Notes: generated by a model not told the origin, from the sequence alone. A stretch of DNA of 64,000 nt from CAVQGM01 sp963712065 (GCA_963712065.1 CAVQGM010000001.1:1674001-1738000), one strand, 5' to 3'; shown: positions 18,621 to 27,768, numbered from the stretch's first letter. Translations and numbers: made by a program.

Positions 18621-19293
18621 CGACGGCCGGCCCCTCCGTCTGCACTACGCGGCCGAGCTCAACGAGCTCAAGCTCCAGACCGAGATGATGGGTGTCCTCG
18701 TCGACCAGAACCTGGAGCGTATGCGCGAGGTCCTGACCACCGGCGACGCCGGCATCGCCGAGATGGCGCTCCGCGCCGACGACGAGATCGACGCCATCAA
18801 CGTCTCGCTCACCGAGCACTGCTACCTGGTGCTGGCCCGCGAGGCCCCCATGGCCCATGACCTGCGGCTCGTCGTGTCCGTGATCCGGGTCACGGGCGAG
18901 TTCGAGCGGGTGGGCGACCTGTCGCTCCGGGTGGTGAAGGTGGTCGACGACCAGCCCCTCCTCGCCGCCCACCCCGGCATCTTCGACATCCTGCAGGTGA
19001 TGGCCGATCGCGCCCTCGAGCGCTTCCGCGACGCCCTGCGGGCGTGGGCCACCGACGACCTCGCCCTGGCCAGCGAGGTGGCGGGCGGGGCCACGGCTCT
19101 CGACCTGACCGCCGACCGCCTCACCGAGGCGCTGCTCGGCCTCGTCGGCGAGGACGCGGTGCGGGCCGCCCTGCGGGCCAACACCGTCGGCCACTCGCTC
19201 CAGCGCATCAGCGACCATGCCACCATCCTGGGGAGGCGCATCCAGTACCTGACCACCGGCGACGAGCGCTACCTCGCCGCCGAGGTTCGCTGA
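18598..19293 (+). CDS. phoU: Phosphate signalling protein PhoU (first copy)
   Basis: 231 residues, all-helical, with the two PhoU repeats: the first near LNELKLQTEMMGVLVDQNLE, DDEIDAINVSLTEHC and the EFERVGDLS metal-binding motif; the second ending near SHSLQRISDHATILGRR-type sequence. PhoU connects PstB status to the sensor kinase and holds signalling off when phosphate is plentiful. ATG 18598 lies inside the end of pstB, so the two are translationally coupled. A clearly different second PhoU follows 15 bp downstream. Confidence 0.92.
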   Translation: MSPADSADDGRPLRLHYAAELNELKLQTEMMGVLVDQNLERMREVLTTGDAGIAEMALRADDEIDAINVSLTEHCYLVLAREAPMAHDLRLVVSVIRVTGEFERVGDLSLRVVKVVDDQPLLAAHPGIFDILQVMADRALERFRDALRAWATDDLALASEVAGGATALDLTADRLTEALLGLVGEDAVRAALRANTVGHSLQRISDHATILGRRIQYLTTGDERYLAAEVR

Positions 19294-19308
19294 GGCCGGA
19301 GAGGACCG

Positions 19309-20073
19309 ATGCCCGAGCAGCGCAAGACCTTCCATCAAGAGCTCGACCACATGCGCGACGACATCGTCCGCCTGGCCGCCCTCACCACCGAGTTCATCCC
19401 CCGCGGCACCGAGGTGCTGCTCACCAACGACCTGGAAGGGGCGCAGGCCCTCATCGAGGACGACGACATCGTCGACACCCTCGCCATCCAGATCGAGGAC
19501 CACTGCTACCACGTGCTGGCCCTCCAGCAGCCCATGGCGACCGACCTCCGGTCGATCGTCACCGCCATCCGGCTCACCAGCGAGATCGAGCGGTCGGCCG
19601 ACCTGATGATCAACGTGGCCAAGGGGGCGAGGCGCATCTACGGGTGCGAGTACGACCCGAGGCTGCGGGGCCTCATCGAGCGCATGAGCGAGGAGGCGTC
19701 GCGGCTGTTCAAGCTCTCGATCGACGCCTACGTCGAGCACAACGCCAGCCTCGCCGCCGCCCTCGACGACATGGACGACGCCCTCGACGAGCTGCACACC
19801 GACTACATCGAGGCCATCTTCCACTCGCACCACGACGGCACCATCGACCTGCAGGCGGCGGTCCAGCTCGCCCTCATCGGGCGGTACTACGAGCGCATCG
19901 GCGACCACGCGGTGAACATCGGCACCCGCGTCGAGTACATGGTGACGGGCTGGCTGCCCGAGCACAGCGGTGCGGCGCGCCTGCGGGCGCGGGCCGAGGT
20001 GCAGGAGGGCATCCACCGATCCGACCTCGCGGCTGAGGTCGAGCCCAGCCCCTCAGACCTCGGCACCGGGTGA
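19309..20073 (+). CDS. phoU: Phosphate signalling protein PhoU (second copy)
   Basis: 254 residues with the same two-repeat fold: FHQELDHMRDDIVRLAALT, DDDIVDTLAIQIEDHCY, TSEIERSADLMINVAK, and the second metal motif RYYERIGDHAVNIGTRVEYMVTG. Identity to the first copy looks modest, so this is an old tandem duplication rather than an assembly artefact. Two PhoU proteins could separate transport control from kinase control. The stop at 20071-20073 is 4 bp from the histidine kinase start. Confidence 0.92.
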   Translation: MPEQRKTFHQELDHMRDDIVRLAALTTEFIPRGTEVLLTNDLEGAQALIEDDDIVDTLAIQIEDHCYHVLALQQPMATDLRSIVTAIRLTSEIERSADLMINVAKGARRIYGCEYDPRLRGLIERMSEEASRLFKLSIDAYVEHNASLAAALDDMDDALDELHTDYIEAIFHSHHDGTIDLQAAVQLALIGRYYERIGDHAVNIGTRVEYMVTGWLPEHSGAARLRARAEVQEGIHRSDLAAEVEPSPSDLGTG

Positions 20074-20077
20074 CGTC

Positions 20078-21358
20078 GTGGCGCTGGTGGTCGCCGTCCT
20101 CGTCGGGTTGGCCGCGCTGGTCGCGGCGACGGCGTGGGTCGCGGTCGAGCGGCGCCGCACCATCGACCGCGTGGTCGGACTGGCCGCCCAGGTCGCCGGC
20201 GGCCCGGTCGAGCCCGACGTCGGCGACCTCGACGCCGCCCTCGGCCGGCTCCGCCGGGCACTCGACCAGCGCGACGTCGACGCCGCCGACCGGGAGCTCG
20301 CCCACGAGCGCCTCGAGCGCGCCCTCGACGCCGTCGCCCTCGGCGTCGTGGTCGCCGACGAGCAGGGGGCCGAGGCCTACCGCAACCCCGTCGGCCAGAC
20401 CTTCTCGTCGGCCCGCCACGCCGACGCGCTGGTCGAGGCGGCCGTCGCCGAGCTGATCGGCGACGCCATCGAGGGCCGCCCCGGCCACCGCACCCTCGAC
20501 CTGTTCGGCCCGCCGCGGCGCACGCTGGTGATCACCACCACGCCGCTGCCCTCACCGCTCGGCACCGGGGCGCTGGCGGTCATCGAGGACATCAGCGAGC
20601 GGCGTCGGCTGGAACAGGTTCGGCGCGACTTCGTGGCCAACATCAGCCACGAGCTCAAGACGCCGGTCGGCGCCCTCGGCCTGTTGGCCGAGACGCTCGC
20701 CCTCGAGGACGACGACGAGGTGAGACGCCGTCTGGCCGGGCGCATCCAGACCGAGGCCTTCCGCGTCGGCCGCACCATCGAGGACCTCCTCGAGCTGTCG
20801 CGCATCGAGAGCGGCGAGCTGCCCGACCGCTCGCCGGTGCCGGTGCAGGTCGTCGTCGCCGAGGCGGTCGAGCGCATCCGTCCGGCCGCCGAGCAGGCCG
20901 AGATCGAGATCGCCACCGCCGAGGTCACGCCCCGACTGGCGATCTTCGGCGACCGGCGCCAGCTCGTGTCCGCCCTCTACAACCTGCTCGACAACGCGGT
21001 GAAGTACTCCGACCCCGGGTCGACGATCGAGGTCGACGCGTCCACCGACGGCACCGCCGTCGAGGTGTCGGTCACCGACCACGGGATCGGGATCCCGTCC
21101 CGCGACCTCGAGCGGGTGTTCGAACGGTTCTACCGCGTCGACCAGGCGAGGAGCCGCCGCACCGGCGGCACCGGCCTCGGTCTGGCCATCGTGCGCCACG
21201 TGGTGCACAACCACGAGGGCTCGGTGCGCGTGTCGTCCCGTCTCGGGCGCGGGTCCACGTTCACGTTGAGGCTGCCCACCGCGTCGGGGCCCGTGGCCCT
21301 GCCGTCGGCCGGCGCCGCACAGATCCCGGGCGGTGCCGGCACCGCTCAGGCCGGGTGA
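20078..21358 (+). CDS. Sensor histidine kinase, SenX3/PhoR-like
   Basis: 426 residues from GTG 20078. An N-terminal membrane helix (VVALVVAVLVGLAALVAATAWV) precedes a PAS-like segment (ALDAVALGVVVADEQGAEAYRN). The DHp domain has the phospho-acceptor His in FVANISHELKTPVGAL. The ATPase has NLLDNAVKYSDPGS (N box), DHGIGIP (G1) and GGTGLGLAIVRHV (G2). It has one membrane helix and little external sensing domain, as in SenX3/PhoR kinases that listen to Pst-PhoU. It sits between phoU2 and its cognate regulator. Confidence 0.9.
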   Translation: MALVVAVLVGLAALVAATAWVAVERRRTIDRVVGLAAQVAGGPVEPDVGDLDAALGRLRRALDQRDVDAADRELAHERLERALDAVALGVVVADEQGAEAYRNPVGQTFSSARHADALVEAAVAELIGDAIEGRPGHRTLDLFGPPRRTLVITTTPLPSPLGTGALAVIEDISERRRLEQVRRDFVANISHELKTPVGALGLLAETLALEDDDEVRRRLAGRIQTEAFRVGRTIEDLLELSRIESGELPDRSPVPVQVVVAEAVERIRPAAEQAEIEIATAEVTPRLAIFGDRRQLVSALYNLLDNAVKYSDPGSTIEVDASTDGTAVEVSVTDHGIGIPSRDLERVFERFYRVDQARSRRTGGTGLGLAIVRHVVHNHEGSVRVSSRLGRGSTFTLRLPTASGPVALPSAGAAQIPGGAGTAQAG

Positions 21359-21449
21359 GGGGAAGCCGGGTCGTGTCCGCCGGAGCCACGATCGTCCATC
21401 GCCCCCCGGGTGCCGCCGGTGCCCGGGGTCGGTGGAGAAACGGAACGAG

Positions 21450-22160
21450 ATGACCGCTGCCACCTCCGTACTCCTCGTCGAGGACGAGGACTCCTTCGTC
21501 GACGCCCTCACCGTCGGCCTCAAGCGGGAGGGATTCGACGTCAGCGTCGCCAAGGACGGGGCCGAGGCCCTGGCCGTGTTCGACGACCTCCAACCCGACC
21601 TCGTGCTGCTCGACGTCATGCTGCCGAAGGTCTCGGGCATCGACGTGTGTCGTCAGCTGCGGGGCCGGTCCAACGTCCCCATCATCATGGTGACGGCCAA
21701 GGGCTCCGAGATCGACACCGTCGTCGGGCTCGAGGTCGGCGCCGACGACTACGTCACCAAGCCCTATCGGCTGCGGGAGCTGGTGGCCCGGATGCGCGCC
21801 GTGCTCCGCCGTCGGCGCGACGACGAGGGCGCCGCCGCGCTGCCCTCCGACGACGTCGTCAGCGTCGGCGACGTCACGGTCGACCACCAGCGCCACGAGG
21901 TGACCGTCCGGGGCGAGGAGGTGCGTCTCCCGCTCAAGGAGTTCGAGCTGCTGGCCCTGCTGCTCGAGAACGCCGGTCGGGTGCTCACCCGCGACACCCT
22001 CATCGACCGGGTGTGGGGATCCGACTACGTCGGCGACACCAAGACCCTCGACGTCCACGTCAAGCGGCTCCGGGGGAAGATCGAGGAGGATCCGGCGTCG
22101 CCGGTGCGGATCGTCACGATCCGCGGCCTCGGCTACAAGTACGAGGCGCCTCGCACGTAG
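21450..22160 (+). CDS. OmpR/PhoB-family response regulator, RegX3-like
   Basis: 236 residues. The receiver domain has the acidic pocket in LLVEDEDS, the phospho-acceptor Asp in LVLLDVMLPKVSG, and the switch residues in IMVTAKGSE and DDYVTKPYRLREL. The C-terminal winged helix ends TKTLDVHVKRLRGKIEED and IRGLGYKYEAP. The gene follows the kinase by 91 bp, the same order as senX3-regX3. Its likely targets include the PHO-box repeats before pstS. Confidence 0.92.
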   Translation: MTAATSVLLVEDEDSFVDALTVGLKREGFDVSVAKDGAEALAVFDDLQPDLVLLDVMLPKVSGIDVCRQLRGRSNVPIIMVTAKGSEIDTVVGLEVGADDYVTKPYRLRELVARMRAVLRRRRDDEGAAALPSDDVVSVGDVTVDHQRHEVTVRGEEVRLPLKEFELLALLLENAGRVLTRDTLIDRVWGSDYVGDTKTLDVHVKRLRGKIEEDPASPVRIVTIRGLGYKYEAPRT

Positions 22161-22198
22161 GCGTGGGTGGGGCGAATCGACGCGACGGCCCCCCTACC

Positions 22199-24136
22199 AT
22201 GGCTCCGGTGCGCAGCAGGCCGACAGGGACCGCATCGGCGGGGGCTCGTGCGCGTCCTGCGTTCGGGATCCCGGGTGCCCGGGACCCCCGGCACCCGTTC
22301 GCCACGTCGCCGTTCTCCCGGTTGGCCCGCACCCACGCCCTGGGCGTGGCCGGCGACGCCATCTTCGCCATCGGGCTGGCCGGGTCGGTGTTCTTCTCCC
22401 TCGACTTCGACTCGGCGCGGTGGCGGGTCGCCCTCTACCTGCTGCTGACCATCGCCCCCTTCGCGGTGGCGGCGCCGTTGATCGGCCCGGCGCTGGACCG
22501 GATCAAGGGCGGCCGCCGGTGGGTGATCGTCGGGTCGATGGGCCTGCGGGCGGTGCTGTGCTTCCTCGTCGTCCGCCACCTCGACAGCATCCTCTTCTAC
22601 CCGGAGGCGTTCGGGATGCTCGTGCTCGGGAAGGCCTACACCATCTCGAAGAGCGCGGTCGTCCCCACCACCGTGCGCTCCGACGAGGAGCTGGTCGAGG
22701 CCAACTCGAAGCTCACGGTGCTGTCGGCCATCGCCGTGGTCGTCGCCGTGCTGCCCGCCGGCCTCCTCCTCAAGGTCGGCGGCGCCGGGTGGACGCTCGG
22801 CCTCGGCGCGATCGTGTTCGCGGTCGGCACCGTGTTCGCCCTGCAGCTGCCCCGGGTCGTGGTCGCCGAGGAGGCGCCCGGGCCGGCCGAGCGAGAGGAG
22901 CTCCGCAGCGCCGGCATCTTCCTCGCGGCGTCGGCCATGGGCCTCGTGCGGGGCATCGTCGGGTTCCTCGCGTTCATGCTGGCGTTCGACTTCAAGGACG
23001 AGGACGCGCCGCTGTGGCACCTGGGGTTCGTGGCCGCCACGGCGCAACTCGGCTTCTTCATCGGTGCCGTGCTGGCCCCACGCCTGCGCCGGCGGCTCAC
23101 CGAGGAGCGCATCCTGCTCGGCAACCTCGTCGTCGCCGCCGCCGCCGGCGTGGTCACCGCGCTGATGGGCGGGCTCGTCGCCGCCGCCCTCCTGTCGTTC
23201 GTCGTCGGGGCGACGTCGAGCTCGGCCAAGCAGGCGTTCGACGCCATCGTCCAGCGCGACGCCCCCGATGCCAACCGCGGCCGGTCCTTCGCCCGGTTCG
23301 AGACCCGGTTCCAGCTCGTGTGGGTGATCGGCGCGCTGATCCCCGTGGTCGTGCCCATCCCTGCTCCCGCCGGCTTCCTCGCCGTCGCCGTCGTGGCCGC
23401 CTTCGCCGCCGCCTCGTACGCCTTCGGCCAGTCGCGGATCCGCCAGGGGCACCTGCCGCCGGCGGCCACGTCGCGCCGGTGGCTGCTCGGGCTCCGGCGT
23501 CGAGCGGTGGCCCGGAGCGCGACGCCGTCCCCGCCGCCGCCATCCCCCTCGCCGCGATCGCCGACCTCCGTCGAGGCGGTGGGGGAGGCGGGTGCGGGTG
23601 CGTCCCCCGCCTCCCCGCCGCCGCCGTCGGCCCCCGGAGGCGACGCCGGAACGGGTGCCGTGACGCCGCCTGCTCGTCCGTCACCACCTCTGCCACCACC
23701 CGACGGGCGCAGCTGGGCCCGGTCGGCCGCCGGGGCCGACACCACCACCTCCGCGTGGGCGCCGCCACCGGGGTTCGTGTCCCGCTCGCTGTCCGACGAG
23801 CCGACCGAGATCGCCGAGCCGGGCCCCACCCACCGCCCGGCGCCCCGGCCGACGGCCCCACCGTCGGGCACCGACGACCGCCCGTGGCCGGCCGTGTTCA
23901 CGGGCACCGCCCTCGAGGACGAGGAGCCCGAGCTCACCCCGCTCGGCGCCGACGCCACGACGGTCGTCGGGCGCCCGGCCACCGGGACCCCGGTTGCCGA
24001 TGAGGACGACGACGCCCACCACGACGGGGACGACGAGGGCGAGCAGCAAGTGCTGCCGTTCGACCCGTCGACCTGGCCCGACGAGCCGGAGCCGGCCTAT
24101 CCGGAGCCGTCCTGGCGACCGGCCGACGACGCCTGA
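22199..24136 (+). CDS. MFS-type permease with long disordered C-terminal tail
   Basis: 645 residues. The first ~420 hold about 12 hydrophobic helices, beginning HALGVAGDAIFAIGLAGSVFFSL, with a GPALDRIKGGRRWVIV loop between helices 2 and 3 that is typical of major-facilitator permeases. The last ~225 residues are Pro/Ala/Asp/Glu-rich low complexity, ending in an acidic stretch. No substrate can be inferred. The ATG at 22199 follows the response-regulator stop by 38 bp, so it may be transcribed with it. It converges on the zincin-2-like gene. Confidence 0.82.
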   Translation: MAPVRSRPTGTASAGARARPAFGIPGARDPRHPFATSPFSRLARTHALGVAGDAIFAIGLAGSVFFSLDFDSARWRVALYLLLTIAPFAVAAPLIGPALDRIKGGRRWVIVGSMGLRAVLCFLVVRHLDSILFYPEAFGMLVLGKAYTISKSAVVPTTVRSDEELVEANSKLTVLSAIAVVVAVLPAGLLLKVGGAGWTLGLGAIVFAVGTVFALQLPRVVVAEEAPGPAEREELRSAGIFLAASAMGLVRGIVGFLAFMLAFDFKDEDAPLWHLGFVAATAQLGFFIGAVLAPRLRRRLTEERILLGNLVVAAAAGVVTALMGGLVAAALLSFVVGATSSSAKQAFDAIVQRDAPDANRGRSFARFETRFQLVWVIGALIPVVVPIPAPAGFLAVAVVAAFAAASYAFGQSRIRQGHLPPAATSRRWLLGLRRRAVARSATPSPPPPSPSPRSPTSVEAVGEAGAGASPASPPPPSAPGGDAGTGAVTPPARPSPPLPPPDGRSWARSAAGADTTTSAWAPPPGFVSRSLSDEPTEIAEPGPTHRPAPRPTAPPSGTDDRPWPAVFTGTALEDEEPELTPLGADATTVVGRPATGTPVADEDDDAHHDGDDEGEQQVLPFDPSTWPDEPEPAYPEPSWRPADDA

Positions 24137-24160
24137 GCATCGTGCCCGCCACTCCTTCGG

Positions 24161-25375
24161 TCAGGGGATGGGGGGTTCCTCGCCGGGCAGCTCGATGCGG
24201 GCCAGCCAGAGACCGGGTGCATCCACCTCGGCCGGCGTGGGCAGGGTCCGCTCGGCCTCCCACAGGCGGGTGAGGCCCTCGGCGCCGGCCCGCTCGACCA
24301 CGCCCTCGACGAAGCGCACACCCCGCTCGTACTGCGCCGGGGTCAGCTCGAGGCCGAACAGGCGCTCGACGAACCGGTCGGACGACGACTCCTCGACCCG
24401 CCGTCGGCGGACCGCCTCGGTGACCATGCCGTAGGACGAGACGAGCCGGCTCCCGATGTCGTCCATCACGTGGTCGACGTAGCCGACCACGGCGGCCACC
24501 AGGGCTTCGAGCTGGGGGAGGAGCTCGCGCTGCAGCGGCGACTGCATGGCACCGAGCAGGACCTCGGGGTCCCCGAACAGCGCCTGCATGTCGGGCAGGC
24601 CGCCGGGGTCGAGGTCGACGGTGCCGAGTCGGTCCTCGAGGGCCGAGGCGTCGGGCTCGAACCCGGCGAGGTAGCGGTCGAGCAGGTCACCGAGGCGGGT
24701 GCGGACGTGGGGCACCGACAGCACGGCGTGGGTGGTGACCTCCTGCAGGCACACCCAGAGGCGGAGGTCGTCGATCGGCAGGCTCCACGCCCCGCCGAAC
24801 TCGTCGACGTTGGCGACCACCAGCATCAGCTCGTCGCCGGGGGGCCGGGGGATGGGCAGGTCGTACTGGCCGAACGCCCGGCGGGCGAGGTGGCCGACCA
24901 TGCTGCCGGCGGTCATGCCCAGCATCATCGGGGCGATCATCTGCATGATCGGCGCCATCCAGCCCATCGGATCGGTGGCTGCCGGCTCCGGGGACGCGAC
25001 CTCGGTCGGGCCCTGGAGCGACCCGGCCAGCCGCTCGAACAGCGGGCGGTAGGCGTCGAGCGAGCGCTGGGCCCACTGGCTGCGGGTGACGGGGAGGATC
25101 GAGACCCCTCGGCCGGTGGGGGACACGGTCAGCCCGGTGGCCTCGCCGACGTGGAGCTCGGCCACCCTGGCCAGCTGCTCGATCTTCATCCGCTCGACCG
25201 GGTCGACGTTGCCCTCGGTGGCGCCCTCGGTGGCGACGGCGTGGGCGAGCTGCCGAGCCGTGTCCCAGCTCATCGGACCCTGCTGCTGGAACAGCTTGGC
25301 GAGATCGCCGAAGATCGGCAGGCCCTTGAACGGATCGTCGGCGGGGCCGGGGTCGCCGGGCAGGTCATCGCTCAC
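24161..25375 (-). CDS. DUF2342/zincin-2-like protein (altered metal site)
   Basis: 404 residues from GTG 25375. Family features: GLPIFGDLAKLFQQQGPMSWD start, a hydrophobic Met-rich segment (MGWMAPIMQMIAPMMLGMTAGSMVG), IPRPPGDELMLVVANVDEF, and a late YVDHVMDDIGS motif. At the expected zinc site the sequence reads WVCLQEVTTHAVL, with Gln-Glu-x-x-x-His spacing rather than HExxH. In Mycobacterium this family lies near the PDZ-Lon and UPF0182 genes; here those are about 11 kb away. Protease activity is doubtful; function unknown. It is divergent from the epimerase gene. Confidence 0.82.
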   Translation of the reverse strand: MSDDLPGDPGPADDPFKGLPIFGDLAKLFQQQGPMSWDTARQLAHAVATEGATEGNVDPVERMKIEQLARVAELHVGEATGLTVSPTGRGVSILPVTRSQWAQRSLDAYRPLFERLAGSLQGPTEVASPEPAATDPMGWMAPIMQMIAPMMLGMTAGSMVGHLARRAFGQYDLPIPRPPGDELMLVVANVDEFGGAWSLPIDDLRLWVCLQEVTTHAVLSVPHVRTRLGDLLDRYLAGFEPDASALEDRLGTVDLDPGGLPDMQALFGDPEVLLGAMQSPLQRELLPQLEALVAAVVGYVDHVMDDIGSRLVSSYGMVTEAVRRRRVEESSSDRFVERLFGLELTPAQYERGVRFVEGVVERAGAEGLTRLWEAERTLPTPAEVDAPGLWLARIELPGEEPPIP

Positions 25376-25474
25376 CCCCGCATCGTAGGCAGGTGTCACC
25401 CGTAACCGACCTCGCACCCGATGCCGGGTCGGCTCGCCGGATGCGGAGCCGACCCGGTGGGGCATCATGGGCGG

Positions 25475-26515
25475 GTGCCCGAGAACGTCGTGATGACCGG
25501 CGCCGGCGGTCCCGTGGGCCGCCGCGTCGCCCAGCTCCTCCTCCGCGACCCCGGCGTGGGGCGGGTCGTGGCCGCCGTCGCCGCCGACGAGGTGCCCCCC
25601 GTCGACACCGAGCCGACGCCCCTGCCCGCCGACGCCGACCAGGCCAAGCGGCTCCTCGAGGGGGTCGATGCCCTGGTGCTGCTCGGCTCGCCGGCGCCCG
25701 GCTCGGCCGACGACCTCGACGGCTCCGGCCGCACCGGCGTCGACCTGGCGTCGGCCCGACGGTTGCTCGAGGCGGCGTCGGCGGTGCGCACCGTCGTGGT
25801 GCTGTCGAGCGCCCTCGTGTACGGCGCGTGGCCCAACAACCCGGTGCCCCTCACCGAGGACACCGCCCTGCGGCCCGACCCCGACCTGCCCTACGCGGTC
25901 GGGCTCGGCCAACTCGAGGCGATGGCGAACGAGTGGCGGGCCGGCCACCCTCGAGCGACGGTGGCCGTGCTGCGACCGGCGATCGCCGTGGCCCGCGACC
26001 GGGCCGAGTGGCTGTCCCGGTCGCCGTGGCACGGCACGGGGATGCGCGTCCGCCGAGCCGAGGCCCCGCTGCAGTTCGTGCACCTCGACGACGTGGCCGG
26101 GGCCGTCGACCTCGCCCGCCGTCGCCGCCTCGACGGGGCCTACAACGTGGCCCCCGACGGTTGGCTCACCCCCGACGCCCTGGCCGCGCTGGCGGGACCG
26201 GCACCGCTGAACGGCCTGCCGCCGGCCCTGACCGAGCCGTTGCTCGCGTGGCGCAGCCGCGCCGTCGCTCCCACCGCGGCCGCGGCGGCTGCCGTCGACC
26301 ATTCGTGGGTGGTGGCCAACGACCGGCTCCGGGCCGAGGGCTGGGAGCCCACCCACACCAACGAGGAGGCCTTCGTGGCCGCCGACGAGGTCGGGGCGTG
26401 GCGGGGGATGAACCCCCGCACCCGCCAGGAGCTGTCCCTGGCGGCAGTCGGCGCCGTCGCCGTCGCCGTCGTGACCGGCGTCGTGGTGCTCATCCGGCGC
26501 GCGCGCCGTGGCTAG
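25475..26515 (+). CDS. NAD-dependent epimerase/dehydratase-like protein with C-terminal membrane anchor
   Basis: 346 residues from GTG 25475. The Rossmann start VVMTGAGGPVGRRVAQLLL is a GxxGxxG nucleotide loop. SSALVYG, and later a catalytic region reading LPYAVGLGQLE where YxxxK is usual, indicate an atypical extended SDR: the Lys is not evident. FVHLDDVAGAVDLA and YNVAPDGWLTPDAL are family-typical. The extreme C-terminus is one membrane helix (AAVGAVAVAVVTGVVVLI) ending in Arg residues, so the enzyme is tethered to the membrane. Convergent, with a 4-bp overlap, with the HtrA-like gene. Confidence 0.82.
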   Translation: MPENVVMTGAGGPVGRRVAQLLLRDPGVGRVVAAVAADEVPPVDTEPTPLPADADQAKRLLEGVDALVLLGSPAPGSADDLDGSGRTGVDLASARRLLEAASAVRTVVVLSSALVYGAWPNNPVPLTEDTALRPDPDLPYAVGLGQLEAMANEWRAGHPRATVAVLRPAIAVARDRAEWLSRSPWHGTGMRVRRAEAPLQFVHLDDVAGAVDLARRRRLDGAYNVAPDGWLTPDALAALAGPAPLNGLPPALTEPLLAWRSRAVAPTAAAAAAVDHSWVVANDRLRAEGWEPTHTNEEAFVAADEVGAWRGMNPRTRQELSLAAVGAVAVAVVTGVVVLIRRARRG

Positions 26516-27768
26516 CTCGTGCGCTCCCGGAGGGTGGCGAGGGTCATCTGCTCCTCGCCGTCGCGGTAGAACCGCACCGAGACGGTCTCGCCCGGGCGGT
26601 GGGAGCGCAGGGCCACGACCAGTTCCGACATCGACGTGACCTCGGCGTCGTCGACGCCGACCACCAGGTCACCGGTCGCCAGGCCGGCCTCGGCCGCGGG
26701 ACTGCCGTCGCCGACCTGCACGATGCCGGCGGCACCGCGTCCGAGCCGGTCGATCTCACGGTCGTCGAGGTCCTTGCCCTCGACGCCGAGCCAGACGTGG
26801 GCCACCCGGCCGTCGGCGATCAGTTGGTCGGCGACGGACTTGGCGTAGTCGACGGGGGTCGCGAACCGGGACACGAGGGTGTCGCCGTCCTTCATGGCTC
26901 GCTCGGCGCGCTCGGCGTCGAGTCCTCGGCGGGTGACGATGCCGATGACCGCGCCGGAGCTGTCGATGAGCGGTGCCCCGGTGACGTCGGGTGCGAGGCG
27001 CACAGAGGTCTGGATCATGTCGTGGAGGGGCCCGGCCGTCGTGTCGTCGACCCGCTGGTCGAGGCCGCTCACCAGGCCCACGCTGACCGTCGACGCCTCC
27101 GGGTCGGGGTCGCCGTCCTCGTCGCTCCCTGCGGCTCGGGTGGCCCGGGGCCACACCGCGATGGTTCGCTCGCCGAGCTCGAGGGCGGCCGGACGGCCGA
27201 TGGTGGCGGCGGCCAACTCGGTCCGGTCGATCGCCGCGGGGTCGACCTTGAGCACCGCCAGGTCGGTCTCGGCGTCGACGCCGACGATCGACGCCGTCGC
27301 CGTGCGTCCGTCGTGGAGGGTGACGTCGACGACGAAGGCCCCGTCGACGGCGTCGGAGGTCGTGAGGACGTAGCCGTCGGTGCGGAACACCACGCCGGCG
27401 CCCGAGGTGAGCGTGGTCGGACCGGCACCCCGGACGGCCACGACGGCGGGGATGACCTGGTCGGCGATCGACAGGTCGGAGGCGTTGGGGTTCTTCGGCG
27501 ACTCGATCTGCACGGTCTCGACCGCCGTCGGCCCCGTCGAGGCGTCGAGGGCCCCGGTGAGGGTGAGCACGGCGAGGGTGGCGGCCACGCCGACCAACCC
27601 GGCGACGAGCGCGGTGGTCAGCAGCGCCGGACCGCGCGCCGGTGCGGCGACGATCGTGACGGGCGCGGCGGCGCCGGCCGGGCCCAGCTCCGACGGGTGG
27701 CGCCACAGGCGGTCGTCGGGAGGAAGGGGTGCCCCGAAGGCGTCGTCGGGCTCGTCGTCGTGGGGCAC
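26512..27768 (-). CDS. HtrA-like protein with PDZ domain, catalytic triad degenerate
   Basis: 418 residues. Cytoplasmic N-terminus, one membrane helix (LLTTALVAGLVGVAATLAVLTL), a trypsin-like domain and a C-terminal PDZ (LGRGAAGIVQVGDGSPAAEAGL). The Asp position is kept (ETDLAVLKV). However, the His motif reads TTSDAVDG instead of TNxHVV, and the Ser motif reads DVTGAPLID instead of GNSGGPL, so two of three catalytic residues are absent. It is probably a non-catalytic envelope scaffold or chaperone. The frame is intact and codon use normal, so it is not a pseudogene. Confidence 0.88.
   Translation of the reverse strand: MPHDDEPDDAFGAPLPPDDRLWRHPSELGPAGAAAPVTIVAAPARGPALLTTALVAGLVGVAATLAVLTLTGALDASTGPTAVETVQIESPKNPNASDLSIADQVIPAVVAVRGAGPTTLTSGAGVVFRTDGYVLTTSDAVDGAFVVDVTLHDGRTATASIVGVDAETDLAVLKVDPAAIDRTELAAATIGRPAALELGERTIAVWPRATRAAGSDEDGDPDPEASTVSVGLVSGLDQRVDDTTAGPLHDMIQTSVRLAPDVTGAPLIDSSGAVIGIVTRRGLDAERAERAMKDGDTLVSRFATPVDYAKSVADQLIADGRVAHVWLGVEGKDLDDREIDRLGRGAAGIVQVGDGSPAAEAGLATGDLVVGVDDAEVTSMSELVVALRSHRPGETVSVRFYRDGEEQMTLATLRERTS

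Noticed and set aside
18598..20073. Two adjacent phoU genes as an assembly duplication
   Set aside because: They differ in length (231 and 254 residues) and clearly in sequence, so they are true paralogues.
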